Source: Phorcus lineatus (lineage: Eukaryota > Mollusca > Gastropoda > Trochida > Trochidae). From it: DNA of 64,000 nucleotides. Position numbers and translations under genes: made by a program. Every line of letters starts with the position of its first letter. Position 1 is the stretch's first letter. The stretch spans positions 23,012,622-23,076,621 of the forward strand of contig OV121093.1 in assembly GCA_921293015.1 (NCBI GenBank). Direction: 5' to 3'. The notes under the pieces were generated by a model. It had not been told where the DNA came from and made no database searches. It saw only the letters and a program-made list of their open reading frames with translations. Positions 32,236 to 44,338 of this stretch are shown here, piece after piece.

Positions 32236-33429
32236 CAATATTACTCATGGAGCGTCATGTATTTTAAAATATTCTTATGACGGAATGTATGTTGTATTTA
32301 TAAAGCAATACATCAACTCCATCGAGTTAGGCTGAGTCGTTATTCTACTGATATATTATATAAAAACACAACGTGAATTTGGGCCAGAAACAAGAAATCC
32401 ATCCCTCTATCATATAATGAAATACTGGGAGTTTTCAATCTCTCAAGCTACAATGACGATACAACTTGAAAGTTACTTTGCTACGTTGACGTAATTTTAC
32501 AAACATGCTAATGCTATAATTAAAGGATGATGAGTGGATAATCAATATCATGTTATGTACCTGTGTAAAAGATATTTAGGTAATATCAATAGGTATTTAC
32601 GAAGTATTCGTAGCAACATATATAGTTATGTGTCGAACAGCCTCTTATTGACAGTCTTCCAAATAAAGGCTAGCATTCTAAAACAAAGTTTACGAACTGA
32701 GTAAAACTGCAGTGTCATAATATATATTTTAAAAAGTATGAAAATTATCTTCTCCTTAGTACTTAAACACTATAAGTAGATATAACGTTTACGAGCCGTA
32801 TATGAATGTCGACGACAATTATCAAACTAATGTGCAATAATATATTTTTTCACGGCTTGTACGAACATTATTGAAACATAAATTTTGCGAAATTGAACGA
32901 TAAAATCGTTGAGAAATAGAAACGATGCAGTAAAAAGATTCTTGTCCATGCAAAACTAAAGTTCTAACTACAAACTCTTTTCTCTTAAATATATTAACAT
33001 TTTATCTTGAAAGTTCATTTGCTATATGAGATGGTCTTGACAAGTTTTGTGTTTTAAATAAAATACCTTTGAATGTCATGCATTTTAAGTGTTTGTAAGT
33101 TCTTGCATTATCATACAAACTTAGATTTATATCCCCGAAAGATGCTGTTCTTTACAAATGAAATATTAGTCGAATAAATCAAATATGATGTGACATAGAT
33201 AGTTTCTAAAGTTCTCTTGTTGGAAGAATGGGCTATTCGAAATGATAAACATATATCTCCTTTATATGATCCTGTAAACTCGCCAGTTACATGTTTGCAA
33301 TTAACTGTCTAACAATAAATGGATTAGACCTCCAATATCTAAATTTGAAAAAGCACTGCACTGGAAAAAAAGTTGTTCACACAAAATTCACAGTAAATGT
33401 ATCGATGAATGATCATCACAAATAAATAA
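32236..33429. other. No supported gene
   Basis: About 1.2 kb of AT-rich sequence with no recognised motif. Confidence 0.5.
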
Positions 33430-33684
33430 ACTCGTCAAAAAAACCAAAACTTGACATTCATGCGAAATTGATTTTTTCGAAACGGGTCAATTCTTTTCAT
33501 GATACATACCTGTAATTTAAAGAAAGGCTTGCTCAAAAGTGTAAATTTACCAAAAACAATGGCCCAAAAAGTTTACGTTGTGTGCAGAGACGAAAACGAG
33601 CGATTCGTCCAAATGCATTTTCTGCTAAAGCACGTGCAGCATGGGATCATGACGGTTTACATGCAGACACGTCTGCTTTAGGGG

Positions 33685-33692
33685 TATAAAAA
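33685..33692 (+). promoter_or_regulatory. TATA box of Tc1 copy 1
   Basis: GGGGTATAAAAAGCC, 64 bases upstream of the transposase ATG. The same box at the same distance is kept in copy 2 (35999-36006), which supports a real promoter. Confidence 0.65.
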
Positions 33693-33748
33693 GCCATATC
33701 AGCCGCTGTTCATTCAGACTACACAACATCGGTACAGCGACCTGAAGA

Positions 33749-34751
33749 ATGCCAAGACTGAACAGAGCGCAACGCAACAACGCTATTGGCAGACTGCAAG
33801 CAAGAGCGACGCAGCGAGATGTTGCAACACACTTTGGCGTGTCCAGACAGACCATCTCTTCATTGTGGACCCATTTCAACACCCGAAACAGCGTTGATGA
33901 TGGGCCAAGGTCAGACAGACCAAGGGTGCCTACTCGGGCCCAAGATCGGTACATCCGACTGCTCCACCTTCGAAAGCGCACCAGGACAGCAACGTCAACA
34001 ACAACGCAGATACAAGGCCTGCGTCGAATTTCCGACCAAACGGTATGCAACAGGCTGAGAGAGGCTGGACCTTTTCCACAACAACGGGTTCGACGTCCCG
34101 TTTTAACGCAACGTCATGTGGCGGAACGTCTTCAGTGCAGACAACAGAGGATGAGAATGGCACGTGCAAGGTGGAGAACCGTTTTCTTCATTGATGAGTC
34201 CCCTTTTTGTTGCTTCGACGAAGTGATGGACCAACATACCAACATCGTGGAGAACCTTGTGCTGCCAATTGTGTTCAGGAGGTTGTCCCATTTGGAGGTG
34301 GGAGTGTCATGGTTTGGGCTGGGATTCGTCACGGTGTTAGGACACCCCTTGTGCATGTCGTGGGTAACCTCACAGGAGTACGGTATAGGGACTTGATCCT
34401 ACAGCCTTACGTTATTCCTCACGTCAACGCCATGGTGGTCTCTTTCAGCAGGACAATGCTCGACCACGTGTTGCACGTGTTTGCCAAGACTTTTTACAGC
34501 ATAACAATGTCCAGACATTGCCATGGCCAGCCAGGTCACCAGATTTGTCACCAATTGAGCATCTCTGGGACGAACTTGATCGACGAGTGCGCAGTAGGAA
34601 TCCACCACTACAAACACTTCCAGGACTTCTTGCAGCACTTCAGCACGAATGGCATAACATTCCACAGGCTGTGATTGACAAATTGATTGCATCCATGGGT
34701 CGTCAGTGCCAAGCAATAATCAATGCCAATGGTGGCCATACCCGATACTGA
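33749..34751 (+). pseudogene. Tc1-like DD34E transposase, two frameshifts
   Basis: A cut-and-paste transposase. It starts MPRLNRAQRNNAIGRLQ, followed by a helix-turn-helix with GVSRQTISSLW (residues 30-40) that binds the terminal repeats, and a second DNA-binding helix region to about residue 120. The first catalytic Asp is in FFIDESPF (Asp149, codon 34193-34195). At about 34210-34220 the sense shifts to another frame with GEPCAANCVQEVVPFGGGSV and MVWAGI, and at about 34430-34445 it shifts to a third frame with FQQDNARP (Asp at 34452-34454) and WPARSPDLSPIEHLWDEL (Glu at 34557-34559). Exactly 34 residues separate the second Asp and the Glu. The stop is at 34749-34751. All three catalytic residues are still encoded but the two frameshifts make the copy inactive. 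Confidence 0.9.
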
Positions 34752-34942
34752 CATTTGTGCACCCCTGTGATGTTAACACACTTGTGCACCTGTGCATTTC
34801 AAGATCATGCTTATTCTGAATACAATTTACTGAGCAGAGATATTCAAACAGCGTTTTAGTTTTCATTTCAATGTTAAACTTGCATCTGTGGTCTTTATAT
34901 TGAACTTTGAAAGTCAGTGTCAAGTTTCTTTTTTTGAAGAGT

Positions 34943-35745
34943 GCTTTTGATGACGCATTTGTTTCCGCTTCGTTTTCGATTATCCGAAGTGTAAAATGTA
35001 ACTAACATTTCTGAATGCGAGTATTTCAAAACTTCATTTTCTTAAAGTTAATCTTAGTGTATCTGGCTAAAACTCAACACTGAAAAGCAATGACAGTAGT
35101 ATAATCTTGTTGAAGAATAAACGTTTACAATCACTCTTAAAGTAATATGGCATGCATCCTGTCAAAATTCTCTATTCAAATTTCCAATCGTTTTCAAAAC
35201 AAATTTTCTCATTTTTTGCATATCTTGCAATCATTAAAGGGACAAAGCGTATGTTTTTTGGGTCACGTATTTCAAATTTCATGAATGGTGTTATCTTATC
35301 GAGAAGTAGTGGTTGTTTCCGAAAATTATAATCCTAATACTTTTCAGTTCAGTGAAAAGACGATAAACAGGTTAGTGTCGTGATTTGTGATCGAAAACCG
35401 GACAGTATTTTACTCATTTACAGCAGACACAAATACAGACAAACGTTGATAGTTTTAAGTACAAATGTAGGTTGTTTTGAACTAATATGCACGTTATTTG
35501 GACACATAATTCCCAATTCTTCAAATATATAGTGCCGTTTTCCGATAATCTTTGAAATCAAGAAAACATAATAATTTTAGTATTTAAGATAATAAGATGC
35601 AAGTTTAGGGAAACTTAACGTGTTTTTGGGCTCTTACTGAAACCACATTAAAAATCATGAAGCATGCTTTGGATTGTTCAGTCATATGATTATCTTTTTA
35701 TTTTGGTGTCATTTATAAGAAATTTTTAAAGAGGGTTGCTGTATA
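34943..35745. other. No supported feature
   Basis: Spacer of about 0.8 kb between the two Tc1 copies; nothing recognised. Confidence 0.5.
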
Positions 35746-36345
35746 AACTCTTCAAAAAAAGAAACTTGACATTCATGCGAAATTGATTTTTACGAAACGG
35801 GTCAATGTTTTTCATGATACATACCCGTAGTTTAAAGAAAGGCTTGCTCAAAAGTGTAAATTTACCAAAAACAATGGCCCAAAAAGTTTACGTTGTGTGC
35901 AGAGACGAAAACGAGCGATTCGTCCAAATGCATTTTCTGCCAAAGCCCGTGCAGCATTGGATCATGAAGGTTTACATGCAGACACGTTTGATTGAGGGTA
36001 TAAAAAGCCATATCAGCCGCTGTTCATTCAGACTACACAACATCGGTACAGCGACCTGAAGAATGCCAAGACTGAACAGAGCGCAACGCAACAACGCTAT
36101 TTGCAGACTGCAAGCAGGAGCGACGCAGCGAGATGTTGCAACACTCTTTGGCGTGTCCAGACAGACCATCTCTTCATTGTGGACCCATTTCAACACCCGA
36201 AACAGCTTTGATGATAGGCCAATGTCAGGCAGACCAAGGGTGACTACTCGGGCCCAAAATCGGTACATCCGACTGCTCAACCTTCGGGAACGCATCAGGA
36301 CAGCAACGTCAACAACAGGGCAGATACAAGGCCTGCGTCGAATTT
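35746..36345 (+). mobile_element. Tc1-like transposon, copy 2 (5' part only)
   Basis: Starts after TA (35744-35745) with AACTCTTCAAAAAAAGAAAC and is nearly identical to copy 1 through the 5' region. The match stops abruptly at about 36343, and no right terminal repeat follows. Confidence 0.9.
35999..36006 (+). promoter_or_regulatory. TATA box of Tc1 copy 2
   Basis: GGGTATAAAAAGCC, 64 bases before the transposase ATG, as in copy 1. Confidence 0.6.
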
Positions 36346-36353
36346 ACAAATAA
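36063..36353 (+). pseudogene. Tc1-like transposase N-terminus, truncated
   Basis: Encodes the first 94 residues of the same transposase (MPRLNRAQRNNAICRLQAG..., helix-turn-helix GVSRQTISSLW), then two foreign codons and a stop after the break point. Its frame is intact over the retained part. Compared with copy 1 it reads ATSTTGQIQGLRRI rather than ATSTTTQIQGLRRI. The catalytic domain is absent, so it could at most encode a DNA-binding fragment; such fragments can bind terminal repeats, but nothing shows that this one is expressed. Confidence 0.9.
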
Positions 36354-36639
36354 AACGATGTCAAAAGAATGTTACGGACGTTGTGTTTATGCGTACAATA
36401 CCCTTTTCGAGAGTAAACTCTAATTTTACTTCACGACTGACCTGGGCATATGGTACTAGCAGAGAGTCAAAACGTTCAACCATCTCTCTTAACACTGCCT
36501 TGCGTTTCGACGATAATGATCTTTTATCATCTTCGCGAAAGTGATATTCAGATCATTTAGCAACAGATGTTGGCCAGAAATGAGGATACTTTGTTCGATG
36601 AACGCTATCGAGGGAAACGCATCAATATCTGTGACCTAC

Positions 36640-37409
<770 letters not shown>

Positions 37410-37605
37410 GTTGTTGCTCTCTCTTAGGCGGTTATCACATGGCTATTGTTAGTTCATTCCTAACCTACAACTAATCATCTTTCACTGTGCTGACACACAC
37501 AATATAATAATGATCTTACTTTGAATGAACTTATAAGTTCAGTAATTCATAAACTTGTGCCACTGTTCAATACACTTGTTAGTTTTCATAATATAAGCAT
37601 GCTCA

Positions 37606-38127
37606 TATAAAAGCAACATATAAAATAGATATCTTCATATTTAAAAAACAAGCCACTGTTTTTCAGTGTTTCATTATTTCCTGAAATGTTTTCTTTATAT
37701 AAATCATTTTTCATAGAGGTCTTATGAAACATTATCACCAACAACACGATATCAAAGGCAAAGATATCAAACATTGCTTTTTTATGTTTCTTTTTACTTA
37801 CTACTCAAAGACTTTCCCATTTCATGTAATTATCTAGAAAGTATACGTAGTTTCCTCGTTATTCAATGCGATTATATTACTCTTCCATATTTCAAGAGTG
37901 TCCCATTACCATGATGCCTTTTTATTTCCCTTGATATCCCTTGTTTTAAGACTGAGCTATTGCAGGTGAGCGACACTTTACTAATAGTTCCAAATATACA
38001 TCAAACAAGTTGACAATGCCATATCGAACCACACCAAACAACTTAGTTTTCTTTGATTGTGCAATCGTACAACACTTACTACAAGAGGGAAGATAATATA
38101 GAATATGAATATATAGTTATAGAGGAT
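37606..38127. other. No supported feature
   Basis: AT-rich, nothing recognised. Confidence 0.45.
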
Positions 38128-38249
38128 ATTTGACATTTCTCGTCGAATACCATGGATATCTCATCGAGTGAATTAGCCACGAGCGTAAATATATGATTTT
38201 CTACTTCACGAGATGAGATATTCATGGTATTCGACGAGAAATGTCAAAT
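38128..38249. repeat. Near-perfect 38-bp hairpin
   Basis: Left arm 38128-38165 (ATTTGACATTTCTCGTCGAA...) and right arm 38212-38249 are reverse complements with one mismatch and a 46-bp loop; pairing continues imperfectly into the loop (GAGTGAA against TTCACGAG). It is probably the core of a MITE that may include the CRE cluster downstream. Limits of the full element are not clear. Confidence 0.85.
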
Positions 38250-38339
38250 GTTCTTTTTATTATGTTTCCCAAAACCCCGTAAATGACCCTAACTATATGA
38301 ATGGAGAAGCTCAAACGTTTCGCTAGCGCGGCGGTTGTA

Positions 38340-38381
38340 TGACGTCATTCAATTGTTTCATGACGTCACAGACGACGTCAT
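38340..38381. promoter_or_regulatory. Cluster of three CRE-like palindromes
   Basis: TGACGTCA at 38340-38347 and 38361-38368 and CGACGTCAT at 38373-38381. The full palindrome is the canonical CREB/ATF binding site. The neighbourhood (GCTAGCGCGGCGG) is GC-richer than its surroundings. No gene follows within reach, so a repeat-borne origin is as likely as a host promoter. Confidence 0.5.
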
Positions 38382-38383
38382 AT

Positions 38384-39064
38384 GATTGTTGCATCATTTC
38401 ACTGAGTAGAATACCATTTTTATTTCAGTCAGTGAAAATACGGGTTTTATTTTCACCGATAAATGGCATATTTCACCATTCGAAATATAATAAATACAGT
38501 TCTTATGCAAATGCATATTTGTCTTTTACATAAAAGTGCAGCAAAAGTATATGTTATTAGAGAAGTTAAGTAGAAAAGTATCAGATATAATAATACGTTA
38601 AGAACATATTATCTTTATCTTTATAGATGTATATATCAAAGATTATTTCAATATATTTAATTAAACAAATTCAGAACCTATTTATGTAAAGAAAAATACA
38701 AAATGAAAAGTTAAATTAACACGTGATATGTCATTGTTTGCGTTTATAATATTACAGTATATATACAGCATACAATGTTTCAAATTTTAGAATAACTTCA
38801 ACTAAAGGAACCAAGTATTGCTTGTTATTCGCAAAATATCCGATTTTATTCTACAAAACAACAATTACAGAAGTAAAGTGCAGTTTACTTTAATTAAGAA
38901 TCTTAAAGTCAGTGCTGATTTGCAACCCAAACTTTCTTGAAAGGAAAACATGCAGATGTTGCGTGTTTGTTTTACAGTTTTTAAATAATTCCAGTAACCA
39001 ATGAAACGATAAAAAGCTGAAGTGTCGCCTTGCAAAATCTGCTTTCAACATGTATTAGTTAAAT
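38384..39064. other. No supported feature
   Basis: AT-rich, nothing recognised. Confidence 0.45.
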
Positions 39065-39389
39065 GTTTTAAACATATTTATTTCACAATATACATATACA
39101 TATATACATTGTGAAAGGGATTGGCCAACAAGCTCACAGTGCTTATGTTAAGGCCTCTCCCTGGAACATAATATAGATACATACTTGATACATACAAAAC
39201 CCAAATATAACGTTAAACATAAATTTGTAAACATGGTAAGACATAAACCAACATAGTCACATCCAGAAGTGTCATCATGATAGCAAGGCATCAAATAGCA
39301 AAGCATTTTTAGAACATTATTGCATACTTTAAATCTCGAAGTTTCAATAATGAAATCATGTACAGATTTTATAATATGTTGATTAACAG

Positions 39390-40360
39390 TTGTTGGACTT
39401 TCATTGTTGCCATAGAGAATTGAATTTAAGTCATATCCTTTTACATAAAAATATTTATTTTGTCGGAAATCATCATATAACGGACACGTAAAAAAGAGAT
39501 GGACATAATCCTCAGAATAATAACCACATGAGCAAGAAGAAGAAGTAGATATATGTCTATTAAACTTATCAGAGTTGAGGTCACTACACCCTAGGCGCAG
39601 TCTGCAATGTATTATTTGAGCAAATCTTTGTCCAAAGTTTGAGTCAAAGTAATATTTTTTGAAAATGTAGTATTTATTGCTTTTTTAAAGTTGCCGATTG
39701 AATTACTTAGTATTTGATCTTCTGTTAAGGAATTCCATTCTCTTACAGCAGATGGTAAGAAAGATGCCGAATGTCTAACAGTATTACACGGAATAGTTTG
39801 TAGAGAGTTTAAGTTTCTAAGATTGTAAGGGTTATTTTCAGATATGTTATTTGGAACCAAGTCCGAAAGATAAGATGGGGATAATTTATAGAACATTTTG
39901 TAGAACAAACACAATTTTTGTCTTCTACGCCTTTCACTAAGTGCGGTGAACTTTGTTTCCTTATATAACTTATTATGGCTTGTTCCCCTTACTGCTCTAC
40001 ATATCGATCTCAATGCATCTAAGTGGAGATTTTCCAAAAGTTTTGCTTCGTGCATAGTACAGTTGTCCCATATATTTGAACAGTAATCAAAAATAGGAAG
40101 AATGAAAGATTTATATAATATTTCAAGGCTGTTTCTATTCAATCGGTATTTTAGACTTCTCAAGCAGTTTATCATTGGTCCCACTCTGTCGATTATCTCA
40201 TTGATATGAGAGGACCACTGGCAGTCATTTTGAAGGACAAGTCCTAAATGTTTATGTGAAGGAACATCATCAATAAGTACATTATTTAATTTTAGGTCTG
40301 GCTTATGACTAGGGTGGCGCTTTCTACTAAATTGAACAGACACAGTTTTATTTGGATTAA
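39390..40360 (-). pseudogene. LINE C-terminal domain
   Basis: This continues the RT in another frame: DFNPNKTVSVQFSRKRHP, HKHLGLVLQNDCQWSSHI, LRSLKYRLNRNSLEILYKSF, ILPIFDYCSNIWDN and FLPSAVREWNSL, all typical of the thumb and connection of CR1/L2-like polyproteins. A second frameshift at about 39660 (in an A run) is followed by FGQRFAQIIHCRLRLG and CSCGYYSEDYVHLFFTCPLY, a C-x-C-x8-H-x4-C zinc-knuckle-like end. No normal single product is possible with these breaks. Confidence 0.85.
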
Positions 40361-41469
40361 AATCTACTTGCCCATTGCGAGATTCTTTGTAAATGGTTAT
40401 TTAATGTTAAAGCTGCAATGTTTGGATCATCAATGATAATATATAAAGACGTATCATCAGCAAACAGTCTGATATTACAGTCCATATCATCAACTAGGTC
40501 ATTTATATATATTAAGAAAAATAGCGGCCCAAGGACTGATCCCTGGGGTACTCCGGCCAATACTGTTTTCTCTTGAGAGCTTTTACCTTCTATTACCACC
40601 CTTTGTTTTCTATTTCTTAAATAACTCTGGATCCATGAAAGTAAATCATCCTGAATTCCGTAAGATTTTAACTTAGAAGCCAGTCCTTCGTGCCACACTT
40701 TGTCAAAGGCTTTGCTAATATTGCAAAAGACTGCTCTAACTTCTTTACCTTTATCAATTTCCTTAGATATAAAGTTATATAAATATGTAAGCTGATTTAC
40801 TGTTGAATCACCTGGTATGAATCCAGACTGTAGGTTCGACAAGAGATTATCGTCTCTAAAATAATTGAAAATATACTTGAATACACATTTTTCAAATATT
40901 TTAGCTAGATTACTAGTAAGTGCTATCGGTCTATAGTTGGTACAATCATTGGTGCTACCTTTATTATAAACAGGAATGATAGAGGATTCTTTCCACTGGT
41001 ATGGAAATGATTTCTCCCTGAGGGATGTATTAAAGATAAAAGAAAGCGGTTTATTTAAGCAATATGCACATATTTTAATAATTCTATTAGCAATCCCGTC
41101 AGGACCGGTTGCTTTATTAGCATCAACTGATAGTAATAGGTCTAAAACTTCTTTAGGCGAGATGGTAAGTGATGAAAGCGATTGTTGCGTTTTTAAGCTA
41201 ATAGATGGTGGGGGGCAGGATGGGTCCCTAACTTGTGCTTGAGATATGAAATAATTATTAAATATATTCGCAACTTCGCTGCTACCATTATACAATATAT
41301 TTTTATATAGTATCGATGAGATAGTGTTTTTACTTTTCGTTTTCTTTAGGTAGATCTTCATTAATCGCCACCAGGTTTTATTACCAACTGATGAGTTTAT
41401 TTTATCATCTAATTTCTTAAGGTAAGTTTCTTTAGCAATACGGACAGCAGAAACAGCAATATTTCTCAT
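40357..41469 (-). pseudogene. LINE reverse transcriptase, catalytic Asp changed to Asn
   Basis: Contains the complete run of RT blocks for target-primed reverse transcription: NKTWWRLM (30-37), IFNNYFISQAQV (69-80), ATGPDGIANRIIKI (120-133), WKESSIIPVYNKG then CTNYRPIALTS (159-185), SGFIPGDST (215-223), VFCNISKAFDKVWH (247-260), AGVPQGSVLGPLFFLIYIND (305-324) and RLFADDTSLY (334-343). Motif A normally reads FCDISKAFD: the first Asp, a metal ligand, is Asn250 here (codon 40722-40720). The FADD box is intact. The frame ends at 40357 through a small out-of-frame deletion, and the sense resumes in the next frame at DFNPNKTVSVQFS. Confidence 0.92.
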
Positions 41470-41480
41470 TCGTTTAAAGT

Positions 41481-43179
41481 TTATTAGTTAAATGCTATGC
41501 TTCATTCATTGTTGACTATTGTTACACTTAAATCAAGAAGCAAAATTCTTTCTCAGGAGCTTAGATATTGGTTTGTGTTTGTCCGTGACAAAGCTAAACA
41601 ATGATAAAGTCTGAAATCTTTCTATGAATCACCTAACAAGCTGCACATGTTCGCATTTTATATATGAAAATAACGATCTTGTTTTGAAGTCTAATGCGAC
41701 CTATTGATGTTCTTTTCATTAAGAAGCATTGAGATAACAACGACTTCAAAGTTTGCTCGTTGTTAGATCTCCATCGGATGCTTTGATAGGGTTTGCACGA
41801 TAAAGCTTTATGATTCGTAAAAAATCACATTAAACGTTATTATATTATTGAAATTGTTCGTGAGTGAAACTGTTTTACACAAAAAAATGCTAAATATCAC
41901 CCTTTTCGTAATAACATCTAGCAAAACACAAAGTATAAAATTGTGGCCGAAATGTGGTGTTTTGTGTTTGTTCAACATCGTTTTTGCATTTCATTGACAT
42001 CTTAACTTATTATATCGGTCCTCAAAGCATCTTCGAGTAATGGTTTAAGTGGTATTACATTCCGACTAAATGGCTATGATTCAAACTTGGTAACGGTATA
42101 TATATTATTTTTAAAAAAGTGATATTGCTTTCATCTAATTAGAAAAAGGCATAAAAACAAAAATAGTTTAAAGATTAAAGCTTTTGTTTACATAAATAGA
42201 CTTTTGATTTATTTGAATAGTGGACTCTAGACCTAACTTTAAAACTTTACTTTTAAAATCTCGCTATAGACGGACAATAAAAAGATAATCAACAGACATA
42301 AGCCATAACAACCGTCAAAAGTCTTTTAAAATTTGGCAATAAGGTAACCTAGTAAGGTATTTTATTGGCGATAAGGAATCTAAATATAATGATAACATAT
42401 ACTCACTTTTAAATGGCATGTTTACGACAGAATTGTTACCCATACCAACACCGACATCTCAGGAGTTATTGATTCGTTTTTAACCACTTCTTTTGATTAT
42501 GATGTTGTCCTAAACAACTACAAACGCTACAACTATGGCTTTATCTAAAATATAATACATTACAATGTTTACAAAGCAAAGGCTCTCCTACTGCTCATAA
42601 ATAATATTTAGATGGAGATATCTAAGTTTTCACTGACTATGACCTCTCATAATAATCAATGACATTTTATATTCTGGTTGTTAGAATTACAAGGTTGGGA
42701 TGCTATGTTTGCCGACAATGGAGGCAGCATCCTTATTAGGGAACATATTGCATTAAGTTAATTGGTAATTGGTAAAGGACCTTGGAGCAGCACATCCCCT
42801 CTAGAGAACCTACTGGACGCCTGTTCTCTTAAGCTTCTTCAATCACCAGCACATCACTTAAGGCAGAGCGAGCTTACATGTTCAACATGTAGTAAAACAT
42901 AGCTGAAGAAACATATTTTACTGATAATTTATAAAAAGATATTGAAAGCAAAACAACTATTTCTAAGGGACAACTCTCTCTATCACATTATACCAAAAAA
43001 AATCTTCCTGTTGTTGCCTCCACCAAACTCTAATGGTTCTAAGAATGGGAGATCACTGACCATCTCACCTTTTGGAAAAAAACAATTTACTCCTAGAGGG
43101 TTAATTAAACATAAAGACGAGCACAAAACCAATTACCCTCCAGAAATCGACCTCTATACTCCATTAGTTTGGAATAAAA
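41481..43179. other. No supported gene
   Basis: AT-rich sequence upstream of the LINE. The frame at 42942-43235 has no known motif. Confidence 0.45.
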
Positions 43180-43740
43180 AGCATCTAAGGGCCTTTCATG
43201 CGTGGAATCTAGTAATCAACCCCTTAACTTGCTGAAGATAAAGACCGCTCTCTCCAATCAGTGTAATGAAACACTGAGCAAAGATTTCCTAAGAATCTAG
43301 GACCAGTTGATGATAAGATCAGGATTAAAAATCTTCCGATTACAACATAAAGAGCAGACCAGAATCGGCTTTCATCCCCACCAGTTGAATATCTGACGGT
43401 ATAAAAACCTTCATAATCTAGGAATCGGTCCCGTTACTAAATCAGATGAACATAAACACGAAATGGGAGCCTTTTACAACCTAAGGATCGAAATCAATTG
43501 CATATAAAGACCCCTACACTCAAACAGTGTAAAATAACATCAAGCACAGATCCCTTCATAATCTAGGAATTCTGCATTCCACAGATGTATACTCAGAAAT
43601 AACAGAACTCTTGAGAGGCCTTAACAACCTAGGACTAAATCCCTTTATACATTATGAAGATATAGTACATTTAGAAAAGCTCAAATCACAATCTAGGAAT
43701 CGACATCATTAAAAACAAGCCAAGAACTAGGAGTTAAAAA
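43180..43740 (+). repeat. Degenerate ~70-bp periodic array
   Basis: The word CCTTCATAATCTAGGAATC or a decayed form recurs at about 43189, 43285, 43405, 43475, 43549, 43616 and 43689, most steps being 67-74 bp. The period is not a multiple of three, so a coding origin is unlikely. Similarity between units is limited to this core and AAATCA-like neighbours. Tentative. Confidence 0.4.
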
Positions 43741-44286
43741 TTTCCTCAAATATGAGCTCGCAATCTATAGAATGAATTGCCCCAGATGGTTCGTAACATT
43801 CTCACCGAAACGGTCGCATCGAGTGTTTGCGTTATGCATAAAAACCTTATAACCTGTTTTACTAAGAGCTCACTTCTTTAGAAAATATATTATTATTATT
43901 ATCAAAATTGGCATATGTGAATAAAGACATAAACAATAACCAACTCGTGACGGGAATGACAGATTATCTTTCCTGAGTTATATTAATTTCGTAATTCTCG
44001 AGCCTTGGCACAAATATGATACAAATAATCGTTCTTCTATATAGGATTAGGTTTATGAATTTCCAAATTCATACGCGTGGGTGTGGTTTTGCTTGACACT
44101 TACCTACGCACGGCTAAATTGTAATTTGTGAAAACTAGTTTCAAAATAATAGCTAAATGTAGTTGTTGTCGAACGTTTAATTCTGTTTTCATAACCGTCA
44201 ATCAAACTAATAACATTTATCAGTTTTGTGTTAATTTGAAGAGGTCAGCGACGCCCTATGGTTATACTACAAGACGGCTGAACTTG
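43741..44286. other. No supported feature
   Basis: Nothing recognised apart from a short TATTATTATTAT run near 43890. Confidence 0.4.
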
Positions 44287-44338
44287 TGACGTAACTGATG
44301 ACACTATGACGTCATAGTCGCTCGTGTCTATGACGTCA
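44287..44338. promoter_or_regulatory. Second cluster of CRE-like sites
   Basis: TGACGTAA at 44287, TGACGTCA within the longer palindrome CTATGACGTCATAG (44304-44317) and TGACGTCA at 44331-44338. As in the cluster at 38340, three sites lie within about 50 bases and no gene is recognised downstream. Confidence 0.5.

Larger units (their letters stand above)
33430..34942 (+). mobile_element. Tc1-like transposon, copy 1
   Basis: Begins after TA (33428-33429) with AACTCGTCAAAAAAACC and ends near 34942 with the imperfect complement GTCAAGTTTC-TTTTTTTGAAGAGT. The total of about 1.5 kb is the usual size of a Tc1 element. The transposase frame lies on the plus strand between the ends. The right-hand TA has been lost. 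Confidence 0.85.
39065..41480 (-). mobile_element. 5'-truncated CR1/L2-like LINE
   Basis: Reads on the minus strand from a linker/RT start (about 41480) through the RT, C-terminal domain and 3' UTR to an end at GAAATAAATATGTTTAAAA (about 39067). The endonuclease is missing, as in an ordinary 5' truncation. The 3' end matches the solo tail at 4470-4557 and, more loosely, the LINE at 5105-6860, so all three probably belong to related families. Confidence 0.9.

Noticed and set aside
33625..34356. Several antisense frames over the Tc1 copy
   Set aside because: They are shadows of the GC-richer transposase sequence; the sense strand carries the recognisable motifs.
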